Made by a program: the position numbers and the translations under genes. A stretch of DNA of 64,000 bases, from NCBI RefSeq assembly GCF_002994635.1, contig NZ_PVNL01000057.1, forward strand, positions 186,001 through 250,000. Reading direction: 5' to 3'. Below the pieces are notes generated by a model. That model saw only the letters and a program-made list of their open reading frames with translations. It was not told where the DNA came from and made no database searches. The first letter of the stretch is position 1. The number at the start of each line of letters is the position of its first letter. This stretch comes from Enhygromyxa salina. GTDB taxonomy: Bacteria > Myxococcota_A > Polyangia > Nannocystales > Nannocystaceae. Shown piece by piece: positions 28,345 to 35,335 of this stretch.

Positions 28345-28899
28345 CTAAAATTGTAAGAGCGCCTCGACGCGGACGTCGCCTTGGCGGGCTCGGCCGCCGA
28401 GCCCGACCAGCTCGATCATGAACAGCTGGGCGAGGACCTTGCCGCCGAGTCGCTCGATCAAGTTGGTGGTCGCGGCCGCGGTCCCGCCGGTCGCCAGCAA
28501 ATCGTCGACGATCAGCACCCGGGCCCCCTCGCGCAGCGCGTCAGCGTGCAGCTGCAGCGTGTTGCTGGCGTACTCGAGCGCGTAGTCTTCGGCGATCGTC
28601 GCGGCCGGGAGCTTGCCGGGCTTGCGCGCGGGCACGAACCCGATCCCGAGCCGATGCGCGAGGATCGGCCCAAACCAAAATCCGCGGGCCTCCATCCCCA
28701 CGTTCGCGTCGATGTCCCCGATCAAGTCGCGGATCCGATGCAGGTGCAGGTCGACCGCGATCGCAAACGTGGCCGGATCTGCGAGCACCGGGGTGATGTC
28801 GCGGAACAAGATCCCCTCGGTCGGGAAGTCCGGGATCGTGCGGATCTTGCTCTGCAGCTGAGAGATCTGGGCGGCGTGCTCGCTGGTCTCGTTGGTCAT
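28345..28899 (-). CDS. apt: Adenine phosphoribosyltransferase
   Basis: 184 residues from ATG. Salvages adenine to AMP using PRPP. Family motifs: FPTEGILFRDITPVLADP at the N-terminus, GMEARGFWFGPILAHRLGIG, PGKLPAATIAEDYALEY, and the PRPP-binding loop VLIVDDLLATGGTAAAT. Three bases separate it from the surE stop, so surE-apt is one operon for nucleotide turnover. The downstream repeat array may affect transcript ends. Confidence 0.95.
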   Translation of the reverse strand: MTNETSEHAAQISQLQSKIRTIPDFPTEGILFRDITPVLADPATFAIAVDLHLHRIRDLIGDIDANVGMEARGFWFGPILAHRLGIGFVPARKPGKLPAATIAEDYALEYASNTLQLHADALREGARVLIVDDLLATGGTAAATTNLIERLGGKVLAQLFMIELVGLGGRARQGDVRVEALLQF

Positions 28900-28902
28900 G
28901 GC

Positions 28903-29694
28903 TTAGTCCTGGGGGGCCGAGGGGTCTGAGGAGCTGGAGATCCACGCGGCCCAGTCACCGAGGTCAGGCGCGGTGATGTCGATCTCGAGGGGGGTGAGCG
29001 CCGCGTAGCCTTGGCCCACCAAGCCCGTGTCCGATTCGTCGTCGGGATCGCCCGAGATCGGCGCGGGCGGACCGCCGATCCAAAAGTAGCTGCGACCCGC
29101 GAGATCCTCCCGCTCGGCGACCTGGTCGCGATAGCGGCGGTGGCCCAGGCGAGCGGCGCGGAGCCCCTTGGTCCCGCCCTCGCGCGGGACGTTGAGGTTG
29201 AGCAGGTGCCGGGTCCCCGCCTTGGCCTCGGCGAGCAAGCGGGGCACCAGCTGGCGCACGAAGGGCAGCGCGACCTCGGGCTTGGCGTCGGCCTGGACCG
29301 ACACGGCGAGCGACGAGCTGCCCCGCAGCAGGCCCTCTCGCGCGGCGCCGACGGTGCCCGAGTAGAACACGTCGGCGCCGAGGTTGTAGCCAGGGTTGAC
29401 GCCCGAGAGCACCAGGTCGGGCAGTCGCTCACACAGGTGCAGGCAGGCCAGGTACACGCAGTCGACCGGGGTCCCCGAGACCGCGTACCAGCGCTCGCCG
29501 AACTCCGGTGCCCGCTCGCTGCGTAGCGACGACCGCAGCGAGATCGCGTGGCTGAAGCCCGACCGCTCCTCGTTGGGCGCGCACACCAACACCTCGCCGA
29601 ACTCGGCCGCGACCTCGGCCAGGACCCGCAGGCCCGGCGCCCGGATTCCGTCGTCGTTCGAGACCAAGATCAGCGGACGGCTCACGTCCCCCAT
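28903..29694 (-). CDS. surE: 5'/3'-nucleotidase SurE
   Basis: 263 residues from ATG. Metal-dependent nucleoside monophosphatase. Motifs: LILVSNDDGIRAPGL with the metal-binding Asp pair, VCAPNEERSGFSHAISL, YAVSGTPVDCVYL, LVLSGVNPGYNLGADVFYSG with metal-binding Asn, and GTVGAAREG. The C-terminal region differs in character and ends in Ser/Asp/Pro. First gene of surE-apt; it supplies nucleosides in stationary phase or repair of nucleotide pools in other bacteria. Confidence 0.95.
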   Translation of the reverse strand: MGDVSRPLILVSNDDGIRAPGLRVLAEVAAEFGEVLVCAPNEERSGFSHAISLRSSLRSERAPEFGERWYAVSGTPVDCVYLACLHLCERLPDLVLSGVNPGYNLGADVFYSGTVGAAREGLLRGSSSLAVSVQADAKPEVALPFVRQLVPRLLAEAKAGTRHLLNLNVPREGGTKGLRAARLGHRRYRDQVAEREDLAGRSYFWIGGPPAPISGDPDDESDTGLVGQGYAALTPLEIDITAPDLGDWAAWISSSSDPSAPQD

Positions 29695-29764
29695 GTATCA
29701 AGTTTTGCCGGCTCCACCCAAGTCGCCGCCCCAGTTGTCGGGCCGCCGGTCCACGCCGGTGCGC

Positions 29765-29799
29765 AAAAAAAAGCGAGCGATCCGTGAGGACCGCTCGCT
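29765..29799 (-). terminator. Intrinsic terminator after tRNA-Pro
   Basis: On the minus strand AGCGAGCG (29799-29792) pairs with CGCTCGCT (29779-29772), followed by a run of eight T (29772-29765). It lies just past the tRNA-Pro 3' end. Confidence 0.9.
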
Positions 29800-29806
29800 A
29801 CGCCGT

Positions 29807-29880
<74 letters not shown>

Positions 29881-29942
29881 GCGGGAGACGGCTCATAACA
29901 GCTCGATATCCCCACGGCAAGTGCCACCTGCTTCGCAACTCG

Positions 29943-30230
29943 AGCCCCGTTCGAGGGGGCCGCTCACACCCGCGAGACAGCGCCGGCAGCCTGGCCACCC
30001 AAGCCCTCTTCGAGGGGGCCGCTCACACCCTCGCGGACAGTGCCGGCAGCCTCGCCGCCAGGGCCCGTTCGAGGGGGCCACTCACACCCTCGCGGACAGT
30101 GCCGGCAGCCTCGCCGGCAGCCTCGCCGCCAGAGCCCCTTCGAGGGGGCCACTCACACCCACGGTGTCCGTGCCGGCAGCCTCGCTGCCAGAGCCCCCTT
30201 CGAGGGGGCCACTCACACCCTCGCGGACAG
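29943..30230. repeat. Five-copy degenerate 59-71 bp repeat array
   Basis: The core TTCGAGGGGGCC(A/G)CTCACACC occurs at 29950, 30009, 30068, 30139 and 30199 (spacing 59, 59, 71, 60). The intervening parts are also related (GGACAGTGCCGGCAGCCTCGCC...), and the longer unit comes from an internal duplication of CGGCAGCCTCGC. Because the spacers are repeated too, this is not a CRISPR array. Period 59 shifts reading frames, so it is unlikely to be coding. It occupies most of the gap between tRNA-Pro and the MerR gene. Confidence 0.9.
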
Positions 30231-30283
30231 ATCCCCCAAGCAAAGTCTCAGGTGCCTGTGGGGGTCTAATGAGTCCTAATGAG

Positions 30284-30811
30284 TCAGGTGCGATCCCGGT
30301 CTGGGCGTCGCAGCAGCTGCTGATCGACCGCGGCTCCCTCGCTGTCGCCGAGCGCCCCTCGCTCGCGGACGAACTGGGCGGGATCGGCTGCGAGATCGGC
30401 GGGCTCAGGATCGGCCCGGATGACGCCCGCGAGCTGATCGAGCTGCTCACGAACCCCCGCGAGCGATCGACGTGCGAGGTACAGCCCGCCAACGGGGGCG
30501 CGCGCGATCTTCGAGGTGCCGCCGCGCAGCTCCTGGCGGGCCCCCGCGATCGTGAACTTGCGCGCGTAGAGCAGGTGCTTGATCCGCAGCAGGTTCTCGA
30601 CGTCCTTGCGCCGGTACACGCGCTGCTGCGAGCGCGACTTCTGCGGCTTGATCAGCGAGAACTCGCTCTCCCAGTAGCGCAGGACATGGGCCGCCACGTC
30701 GACGATCTCCGCGACCTCGCCGATCTTGAAGTACAGCTTGTCGGTGCCGAGCTCGAGGCTGCCCGAGCCTGACTTCTTGGCCCCGCGGGCTGTCTTGGGC
30801 GAGTCACTCAT
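30284..30811 (-). CDS. MerR-family transcriptional regulator
   Basis: 175 residues from ATG. The winged-helix MerR domain occupies about residues 25-100: YFKIGEVAEIVDVAAHVLRY, WESEFSLIKP, QRVYRRKDVENLLRIKHLLY, then a dimerisation helix. The C-terminal 70 residues are Ala/Asp/Arg-rich without effector cysteines. It ends the translation-gene cluster, 14 bases after ihfA, an order (ihfA-merR) common in Deltaproteobacteria and their relatives. Targets unknown. Confidence 0.87.
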   Translation of the reverse strand: MSDSPKTARGAKKSGSGSLELGTDKLYFKIGEVAEIVDVAAHVLRYWESEFSLIKPQKSRSQQRVYRRKDVENLLRIKHLLYARKFTIAGARQELRGGTSKIARAPVGGLYLARRSLAGVREQLDQLAGVIRADPEPADLAADPAQFVRERGALGDSEGAAVDQQLLRRPDRDRT

Positions 30812-30825
30812 GCTGCCCGCCGGCC

Positions 30826-31107
30826 CTACTCGCCGTTGAGGGCGGTCTTGAGCACGTTGCTGGGCTTGAAGGTCAGGACCCGCCGCGCCTCGATCGTGAT
30901 CTCTTGACCGGTCTGCGGGTTCCGGCCCGGGCGAGGCTTCTTTTCCCGCACGACGAAGTTGCCAAAGCCCGAGACCTTGATCTTCTCGCCGGTCTCCAGC
31001 ACCACCTTGATGGTGTCGAAGACCTGATCGACCAGATCGGCGGCTTCCTTCTTGGAGAAGCCCCCCACCTGTTCGCAGACCTTGTCAACGATGTCGGCCT
31101 TGGTCAT
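30826..31107 (-). CDS. ihfA: Integration host factor alpha / HU-like protein
   Basis: 93 residues from ATG 31107; an in-frame start at 31185 would add 26 unlikely residues. HU/IHF DNA-bending protein: MTKADIVDKVCEQVGGFSKK, VKVSGFGNFVV-type beta-arm entry (KIKVSGFGNFVVREKKPRPG), RNPQTGQEITIEARRVLTFK with the intercalating Pro. IHF subunit alpha is inferred from position between rplT and merR. It bends DNA at promoters, including sigma54 ones, which fits the activator at 38478. Confidence 0.9.
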   Translation of the reverse strand: MTKADIVDKVCEQVGGFSKKEAADLVDQVFDTIKVVLETGEKIKVSGFGNFVVREKKPRPGRNPQTGQEITIEARRVLTFKPSNVLKTALNGE

Positions 31108-31257
31108 CGACGTCCTCGTCACGATCCTCGCTCGCTTCGGGCCCGCACGCAAGCGTTGGTTCCGCGCGGGCGCACGCACAAACAACGAGACCCGGGCCTT
31201 GTGAGCCCGAGTCTGCGTGAGAGCGGTCGCTGCCCCGCCAAGCTCCCCGTGGGGGGC

Positions 31258-31614
31258 CTATTGCTGGGCCGCTTGCGCGGTGGCGACGACCTTGGCGAAG
31301 CCGGCAGGGTCGAACACGGCGAGATCGGCGAGCACCTTGCGGTCGAGCTCGATGCCGGCCTTGTTGCAGCCGTCGATCAGGCGGCTGTAGCTGACGCCCT
31401 GTCGACGTGCGGCCGCGTTGATGCGGACGATCCACAGCCGTCGCATGGTCCGCTTCTTCTGCTTGCGGCCCGTGTAGGCGTGCATCCACGCGTGGTGCAC
31501 GGCCTCGACGGCGCGTCGGTACATGGTGCGACGACCGGCCCGAAAGCCGCTGGCGGCCTTGAGAATCCGGTTGCGACGACGGCGAGCTTTAAATCCTCGT
31601 TTTGCGCGGGGCAT
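31258..31614 (-). CDS. rplT: 50S ribosomal protein L20
   Basis: 118 residues, standard size. Basic N-terminal extension (MPRAKRGFKARRRRNRILK), FRAGRRTMYRRAVEAVHHAW, TGRKQKKRTMRRLWIVRINA and YSRLIDGCNKAGIELDRKVL. It binds 23S rRNA early in 50S assembly and in some bacteria represses its own operon. It lies 11 bases downstream of rpmI; 150 bases separate it from ihfA, where pheS/pheT would often sit. Confidence 0.97.
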   Translation of the reverse strand: MPRAKRGFKARRRRNRILKAASGFRAGRRTMYRRAVEAVHHAWMHAYTGRKQKKRTMRRLWIVRINAAARRQGVSYSRLIDGCNKAGIELDRKVLADLAVFDPAGFAKVVATAQAAQQ

Positions 31615-31625
31615 GGCTCACTTCC

Positions 31626-31829
31626 TCACTTGGCGCCGTAGGGCAGCAGTTGGTGAACACGAACCTCGTCCGGCTTCGAGGCGATGGTCGTGCCACGCAG
31701 CTTGCGGATCCGGCTAGGGCTCTTCTTGGTCAGGATATGGTTCTTGTGGGAGTGCTTCCGCTTGACCTTGCCGGTCGCGGTGAAGCGAAAACGCTTCTTG
31801 GCTCCACTGTGGGACTTCATCTTGGGCAT
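31626..31829 (-). CDS. rpmI: 50S ribosomal protein L35
   Basis: 67 residues from ATG 31829: MPKMKSHSGAKKRFRFTATG, basic middle (GKVKRKHSHKNHILTKKSPS). An in-frame upstream start at 31862 would add 11 uncharacteristic residues. Second structural gene of infC-rpmI-rplT. Confidence 0.96.
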   Translation of the reverse strand: MPKMKSHSGAKKRFRFTATGKVKRKHSHKNHILTKKSPSRIRKLRGTTIASKPDEVRVHQLLPYGAK

Positions 31830-31911
31830 GTCGTGAACCTCGACGTCGCGCCTGGGCCTCAATGGGCACCAGGGCTCGGTTGTCTACACTAGTGATGCGT
31901 GGCCCGCAAGG

Positions 31912-31931
31912 CCACGGAGCGGACTCCGTGG
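31912..31931 (-). other. Stem-loop in infC-rpmI intergenic leader
   Basis: CCACGGAG/CTCCGTGG forms a perfect 8-bp stem with a 4-base loop in the 151-bp gap between infC and rpmI. L20 autoregulates this operon through RNA structure upstream of rpmI in E. coli; whether this hairpin does so is inference. There is no U-tract, so it is not a simple terminator. Confidence 0.5.
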
Positions 31932-31980
31932 ACCGTGCGAGGCGAGCGTCAGCGCACTAGACGCTGCTGAGGACTGGCAG

Positions 31981-32784
31981 TTAGGAAGCGGGTGCCTCGG
32001 CGGCGTCGTCGTCGTCATCGTCATCGTCGGCGTCGTCGTCGTCGTCGACATCATCGTCATCGTCGACATCATCGTCATCGTCGACATCATCGTCATCGTC
32101 CCCGTCGAGATCGTCGAGATCGTCGTCGAGATCGTCCTCGTCCTCGTCGTCACCCTCGGTCGGCTTGTCATCGGACTTGCCGTCCGCGCCGGCCTCGAGC
32201 TTGGGACGCGCGGGCTTGGGCTTGGCGGGACCACCGTCACGCCGGGGCTTGGGCGCGAGGATCATGTTCATCCGGTTGCCCTCCATGCTCGGCATCTGGA
32301 TGACCGTCGCCAGATCCATGACCGCCTTGACGACACGGTTGAGCACGTCACGTCCCGTCTCCGGGTGGGTGATCTCGCGGCCTCGAAACTGGACCAACAG
32401 GCGAACCTTGTTGTTGTCCTCGAGGAAGCGTCGCGCGTGCTTGACCTTGAAGTCGAAGTCGTGGTCGTGGGTCTTGGGCCGGAACTTGACCTCTTTGAGC
32501 TCCTGCGTCTTCTTGTTCTTCTTGGTCTCGCGTTCGCGCTTGGCGGTCTCGTACTTGAACTTGCCATAGTCCAAGATCTTGCAAACTGGCGGGGTGGTCT
32601 TGGGGTTGACCTCCACCAGCTGCAGGCTCTGTTCTTCAGCGCGGCGCATGGCGTCCTGGGTGGGCATGATGCCCAGCTGGGAACCATCCGCATCAATCAC
32701 GCGGACCTCGCGAACCCGGATTCGCCGTCCGACTCGGTGAGTCTCCCTTTTACGCGGTGCGGGCCTCGAGCGTTTGCGTCCGAT
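31981..32784 (-). CDS. infC: Translation initiation factor IF-3 with acidic C-terminal tail, ATC start
   Basis: 267 residues starting at ATC 32784. The core matches IF-3: RRIRVREVRVIDADGSQLGI, EVNPKTTPPVCKILDYGKFK, FRPKTHDHDFDFKVKHARRF, RGREITHPETG and MEGNRMNMILAPKPR. After the core comes a roughly 80-residue tail, Lys/Pro-rich and then almost pure Asp, encoded partly by an 18-bp tandem repeat. A non-ATG start is an infC hallmark used for autoregulation. The Myxococcus xanthus homologue, Dsg, also has a C-terminal extension and, as I recall, an AUC start; dsg mutants are defective in development. A TTG at 32886 is an alternative with no SD support. Confidence 0.93.
   Translation of the reverse strand: MGRKRSRPAPRKRETHRVGRRIRVREVRVIDADGSQLGIMPTQDAMRRAEEQSLQLVEVNPKTTPPVCKILDYGKFKYETAKRERETKKNKKTQELKEVKFRPKTHDHDFDFKVKHARRFLEDNNKVRLLVQFRGREITHPETGRDVLNRVVKAVMDLATVIQMPSMEGNRMNMILAPKPRRDGGPAKPKPARPKLEAGADGKSDDKPTEGDDEDEDDLDDDLDDLDGDDDDDVDDDDDVDDDDDVDDDDDADDDDDDDDAAEAPAS
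32047..32100. repeat. 18-bp x3 in-frame tandem repeat in infC tail
   Basis: Three perfect copies of GACATCATCGTCATCGTC (plus strand), each coding six mostly Asp residues on the minus strand. Copy-number change would alter the acidic tail by six residues without a frameshift. Confidence 0.92.
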
Positions 32785-32798
32785 TTTCTCGTTCTCCT
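32784..32798 (-). promoter_or_regulatory. Shine-Dalgarno and ATC start of infC
   Basis: On the minus strand AGGAG (32798-32794) is followed by nine bases and then ATC (32784-32782) in frame with IF-3. No ATG, GTG or TTG in frame has comparable spacing. IF-3 itself discriminates against non-AUG/GUG/UUG starts, so this arrangement would give negative autoregulation. Confidence 0.75.
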
Positions 32799-32976
32799 GA
32801 AATTCTGTAGGTGACCCGGGCCGTGCCGACGAGCGGCGAGCGGTCCGGGTCGGCGGCACGTTGTCCCGTCCCGCTACTTTCGTCAAGCACCCAGTTCGAG
32901 ACTAAACAGTTTTAGATACGTGGGCCAGGGGCGGGCCGCGGGTGGACACAGCCCGATATTTCTGCGCGTGCGCCCA

Positions 32977-33015
32977 CAAACACGAAGACCCCGGCCGCTG
33001 GCCGGGGTCTTCGTG
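32977..33015 (-). terminator. Hairpin terminator after tRNA-Val
   Basis: A 16-bp perfect stem (32981-32996 with 33000-33015) with a 3-base loop, followed on the minus strand by TTTG. The T-run is short, but the stem is long and GC-rich and sits 22 bases past the tRNA 3' end. Confidence 0.75.
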
Positions 33016-33037
33016 CTCGACCTGGGTCGAGGGTCTT

Positions 33038-33109
33038 TAGGGCTGGGCGGCTTTGAACCGCCGGCCTCTACCGTGTCAAGGTAGCGCTCTACCCCTGAGC
33101 TACAGCCCT
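33038..33109 (-). tRNA. tRNA-Val (GAC)
   Basis: On the minus strand: acceptor AGGGCTG/CAGCCCT, D-arm GCTC..GAGC, anticodon stem CTACC/GGTAG with loop TTGACAC (anticodon GAC), T-arm GGCGG-TTCAAAG-CCGCC, discriminator A. It is upstream of infC on the same strand but separated from it by the terminator. Confidence 0.94.
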
Positions 33110-33230
33110 GTGTGTCACGCTTCGTTTGGGGACGGGTAGGTATCGCGGCGACGAACACAGGTCAAGCGAAGTCTGCATCGCGCGAAAGACGCCGCCCGAT
33201 GCGCGCCGTTGCAGCGCTCACAGCCTTCCC

Positions 33231-35117
33231 TCACGACCCCGTGTAGAGCCCGTTGATCAAGCTGGCGTAGCGGGCTTCGACGCTCTTGCGCTTGAGCTTC
33301 TGGGTCGGCGTGACCTGCTCGGGCGGGAACGGCTCGGGCAGGATCGCAAAGCGCTTGATGGTCTCGTAGCGGGGCAAGGTCTCGTTCAGCTCGTGGACAT
33401 AGGCCGCGACGATCTCCCGGATCCTGGGGTGGCGAGCGAGATCTGCGTAGACCCGGCAGCCGAGCCGCTCGCGGGTGGCGATCGCCAGCATCTCGGCCTC
33501 GTCTAGGCTCACGAGCGCGACGAGGTGGGGTCGCCGATCGCCGGTCACGAGCACGTCGCCGACCCCGTCGCGGGCGCGCAGCTGGCCCTCGAGCTTCTGC
33601 GGAGCCACGTTCTTGCCGCCCGCCGTGATGATCAAATCCTTGAGGCGATCGGTGATCCGCAAGAACCCGTCGCTGATCTCGCCGACGTCGCCCGTGTGCA
33701 GCCACCCGTCGGCGTCGATGATCGAGGTGTCTGGTGGACCGCCGGGGACGTGGTAGCCGGCCATCGTGTTGTGGCCGCGCAACAAGATCTCACCCGCCGG
33801 TCCCACGAGGACCTCGCAGCCCGGCAGCGCCGGCCCGACCGAGCCAAACCGAAACCGGTCCGGACGGTTGACGTTGGTCGCCCCGGTGGTCTCGGTCAGC
33901 CCGTAGCCCTCGAGGATCAGCAGACCGAGCGCGTGAAAGAATTCGGCGTTGCCGCGCCCGAGCGGCGCCGCGCCAGACACGAAGAACCGCAGCTTCCCGC
34001 CGAACCGGGCCCTGATCGGCCGAAACGCAGCCTTGTCGGCGACGCGGAGCTTGGCCGCGAGCACCGGAGAGATCGCCTGGCCGCGCTGGCGACACGCGCT
34101 GACCCGGCGACCCACGTCGAAGGCCATGTCGAACAGCTTGCGCTCGACGGAATTGCGCTCGTGCAGCTCGGCCTCGATCTTGCGCTGCAGCTTCTCGTAG
34201 AAGCGTGGGACCGCGCCCACGTAGGTCGGGGCGACCTCGCGCATGTCGGCGATCGCCGTCTCCATGCCGCCACAGAACGCCGTGACCGCCCCGCTCTCGA
34301 CCGCCGCCCACAGCAGGTGGCGGGCAAAGATGTGCGCCAGCGGCAGCATCAACAGCTGCTGATCCGTCCGATCGACCGCGATGCTGTTCTTGATCGCCCA
34401 GGCCTCGTAGACGAGGTTCTTGTGGGTCAGCACCGCCCCCTTGGGCCGGCCTGTGGTCCCCGAGGTGTAGACGATCGTGAACACGTCCTCGTGCCCGATC
34501 CCCGCGATCGCCGACTCGATCTGGGTGTGGGCGTCGTTGACCCCCGCGAGCGCGGTGCGACCGGCCTCGCGGACCGCGTCGAGGGTCGTTCGGGCCGCGC
34601 CCCGGTCGCCAGGATCGTCGCCAGGATCGTCGCCTGAGTTGTCGCCGGGCTCGTCGCCGGCCGCGATGCAGATCGTCTGGATCGCCGGGGAGTCCGGGGG
34701 CAGCCGCTGCAACATGTTGGGGCGCTCGACGATCAGCAGCGTGGCCCCGCTGTCGGCGAGCATGAACGCGATCTCGGGACCCGCCGTGGTCGCGTAGATC
34801 GGCACGGACACCCCACCGCAAAGCGCGATGGCGAGGTCACACAGGGCCCACTCGACCCGGGTGTTCGCCATCAAGGCAACCCGGTCACCCGGCCCGACCC
34901 CGCACCGCGTGATCAGACCCGCCGCGATCTCACGAGCCGCGATCTCCCAGCCTCGCCAACTCAACGGCCGCCACAGCCCGTCCCGCTTGTAGCGAAGGGC
35001 GGTCAGCTCGGGGGTCTTGCGAACCCGCCCGAGGAACATCTGCATCAAGTTTGGATAGTTGAGCCCTTCAGAAGGCCGCGGGACGAAGCTCCGGGGGACG
35101 ACGCTGCGCTCGGTCAT
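33231..35117 (-). CDS. Long-chain acyl-CoA synthetase (AMP-forming)
   Basis: 628 residues from ATG 35117. ANL superfamily. The phosphate-binding motif is TIVYTSGTTGRPKGAVLTHK, followed by LILEGYGLTETTG, and the A8 hinge/catalytic region GWLHTGDVGEI..GFLRITDRLKD with a Lys-containing GGKNVAPQKLE. Resembles FadD15-type enzymes that activate long-chain fatty acids for lipid synthesis or degradation. An Asp/Gly/Pro-rich insertion at about 185-200, encoded by GGATCGTCGCC-like repeats (near 34609-34660), is unusual. No beta-oxidation genes adjoin. Divergent from the kinase gene. Confidence 0.9.
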   Translation of the reverse strand: MTERSVVPRSFVPRPSEGLNYPNLMQMFLGRVRKTPELTALRYKRDGLWRPLSWRGWEIAAREIAAGLITRCGVGPGDRVALMANTRVEWALCDLAIALCGGVSVPIYATTAGPEIAFMLADSGATLLIVERPNMLQRLPPDSPAIQTICIAAGDEPGDNSGDDPGDDPGDRGAARTTLDAVREAGRTALAGVNDAHTQIESAIAGIGHEDVFTIVYTSGTTGRPKGAVLTHKNLVYEAWAIKNSIAVDRTDQQLLMLPLAHIFARHLLWAAVESGAVTAFCGGMETAIADMREVAPTYVGAVPRFYEKLQRKIEAELHERNSVERKLFDMAFDVGRRVSACRQRGQAISPVLAAKLRVADKAAFRPIRARFGGKLRFFVSGAAPLGRGNAEFFHALGLLILEGYGLTETTGATNVNRPDRFRFGSVGPALPGCEVLVGPAGEILLRGHNTMAGYHVPGGPPDTSIIDADGWLHTGDVGEISDGFLRITDRLKDLIITAGGKNVAPQKLEGQLRARDGVGDVLVTGDRRPHLVALVSLDEAEMLAIATRERLGCRVYADLARHPRIREIVAAYVHELNETLPRYETIKRFAILPEPFPPEQVTPTQKLKRKSVEARYASLINGLYTGS

Positions 35118-35335
35118 GAGGTTCGGCGCAGGCAGGATACCCGAGGCCGACCCATGCACCGCAATGGGCGGCGACGGCCAACCGAGTTGGCGCCGCGGGA
35201 CTGCCGCTCATTCGTCTCAGCGTGAAGCCGAGTGCGCATCGCGGTGGACGTCGGCAGGTTTTCGACCGACCATCGGCGTGGGGGTCTGTCGACCCGAATC
35301 ACGCCCGCGACTCGAGTCGCGCGGTCGCTGCACTC

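Noticed and set aside
29943..30230. CRISPR array
   Set aside because: Regular spacing of a 22-bp core looked similar, but the intervening sequences are themselves repeats and no cas genes are present.
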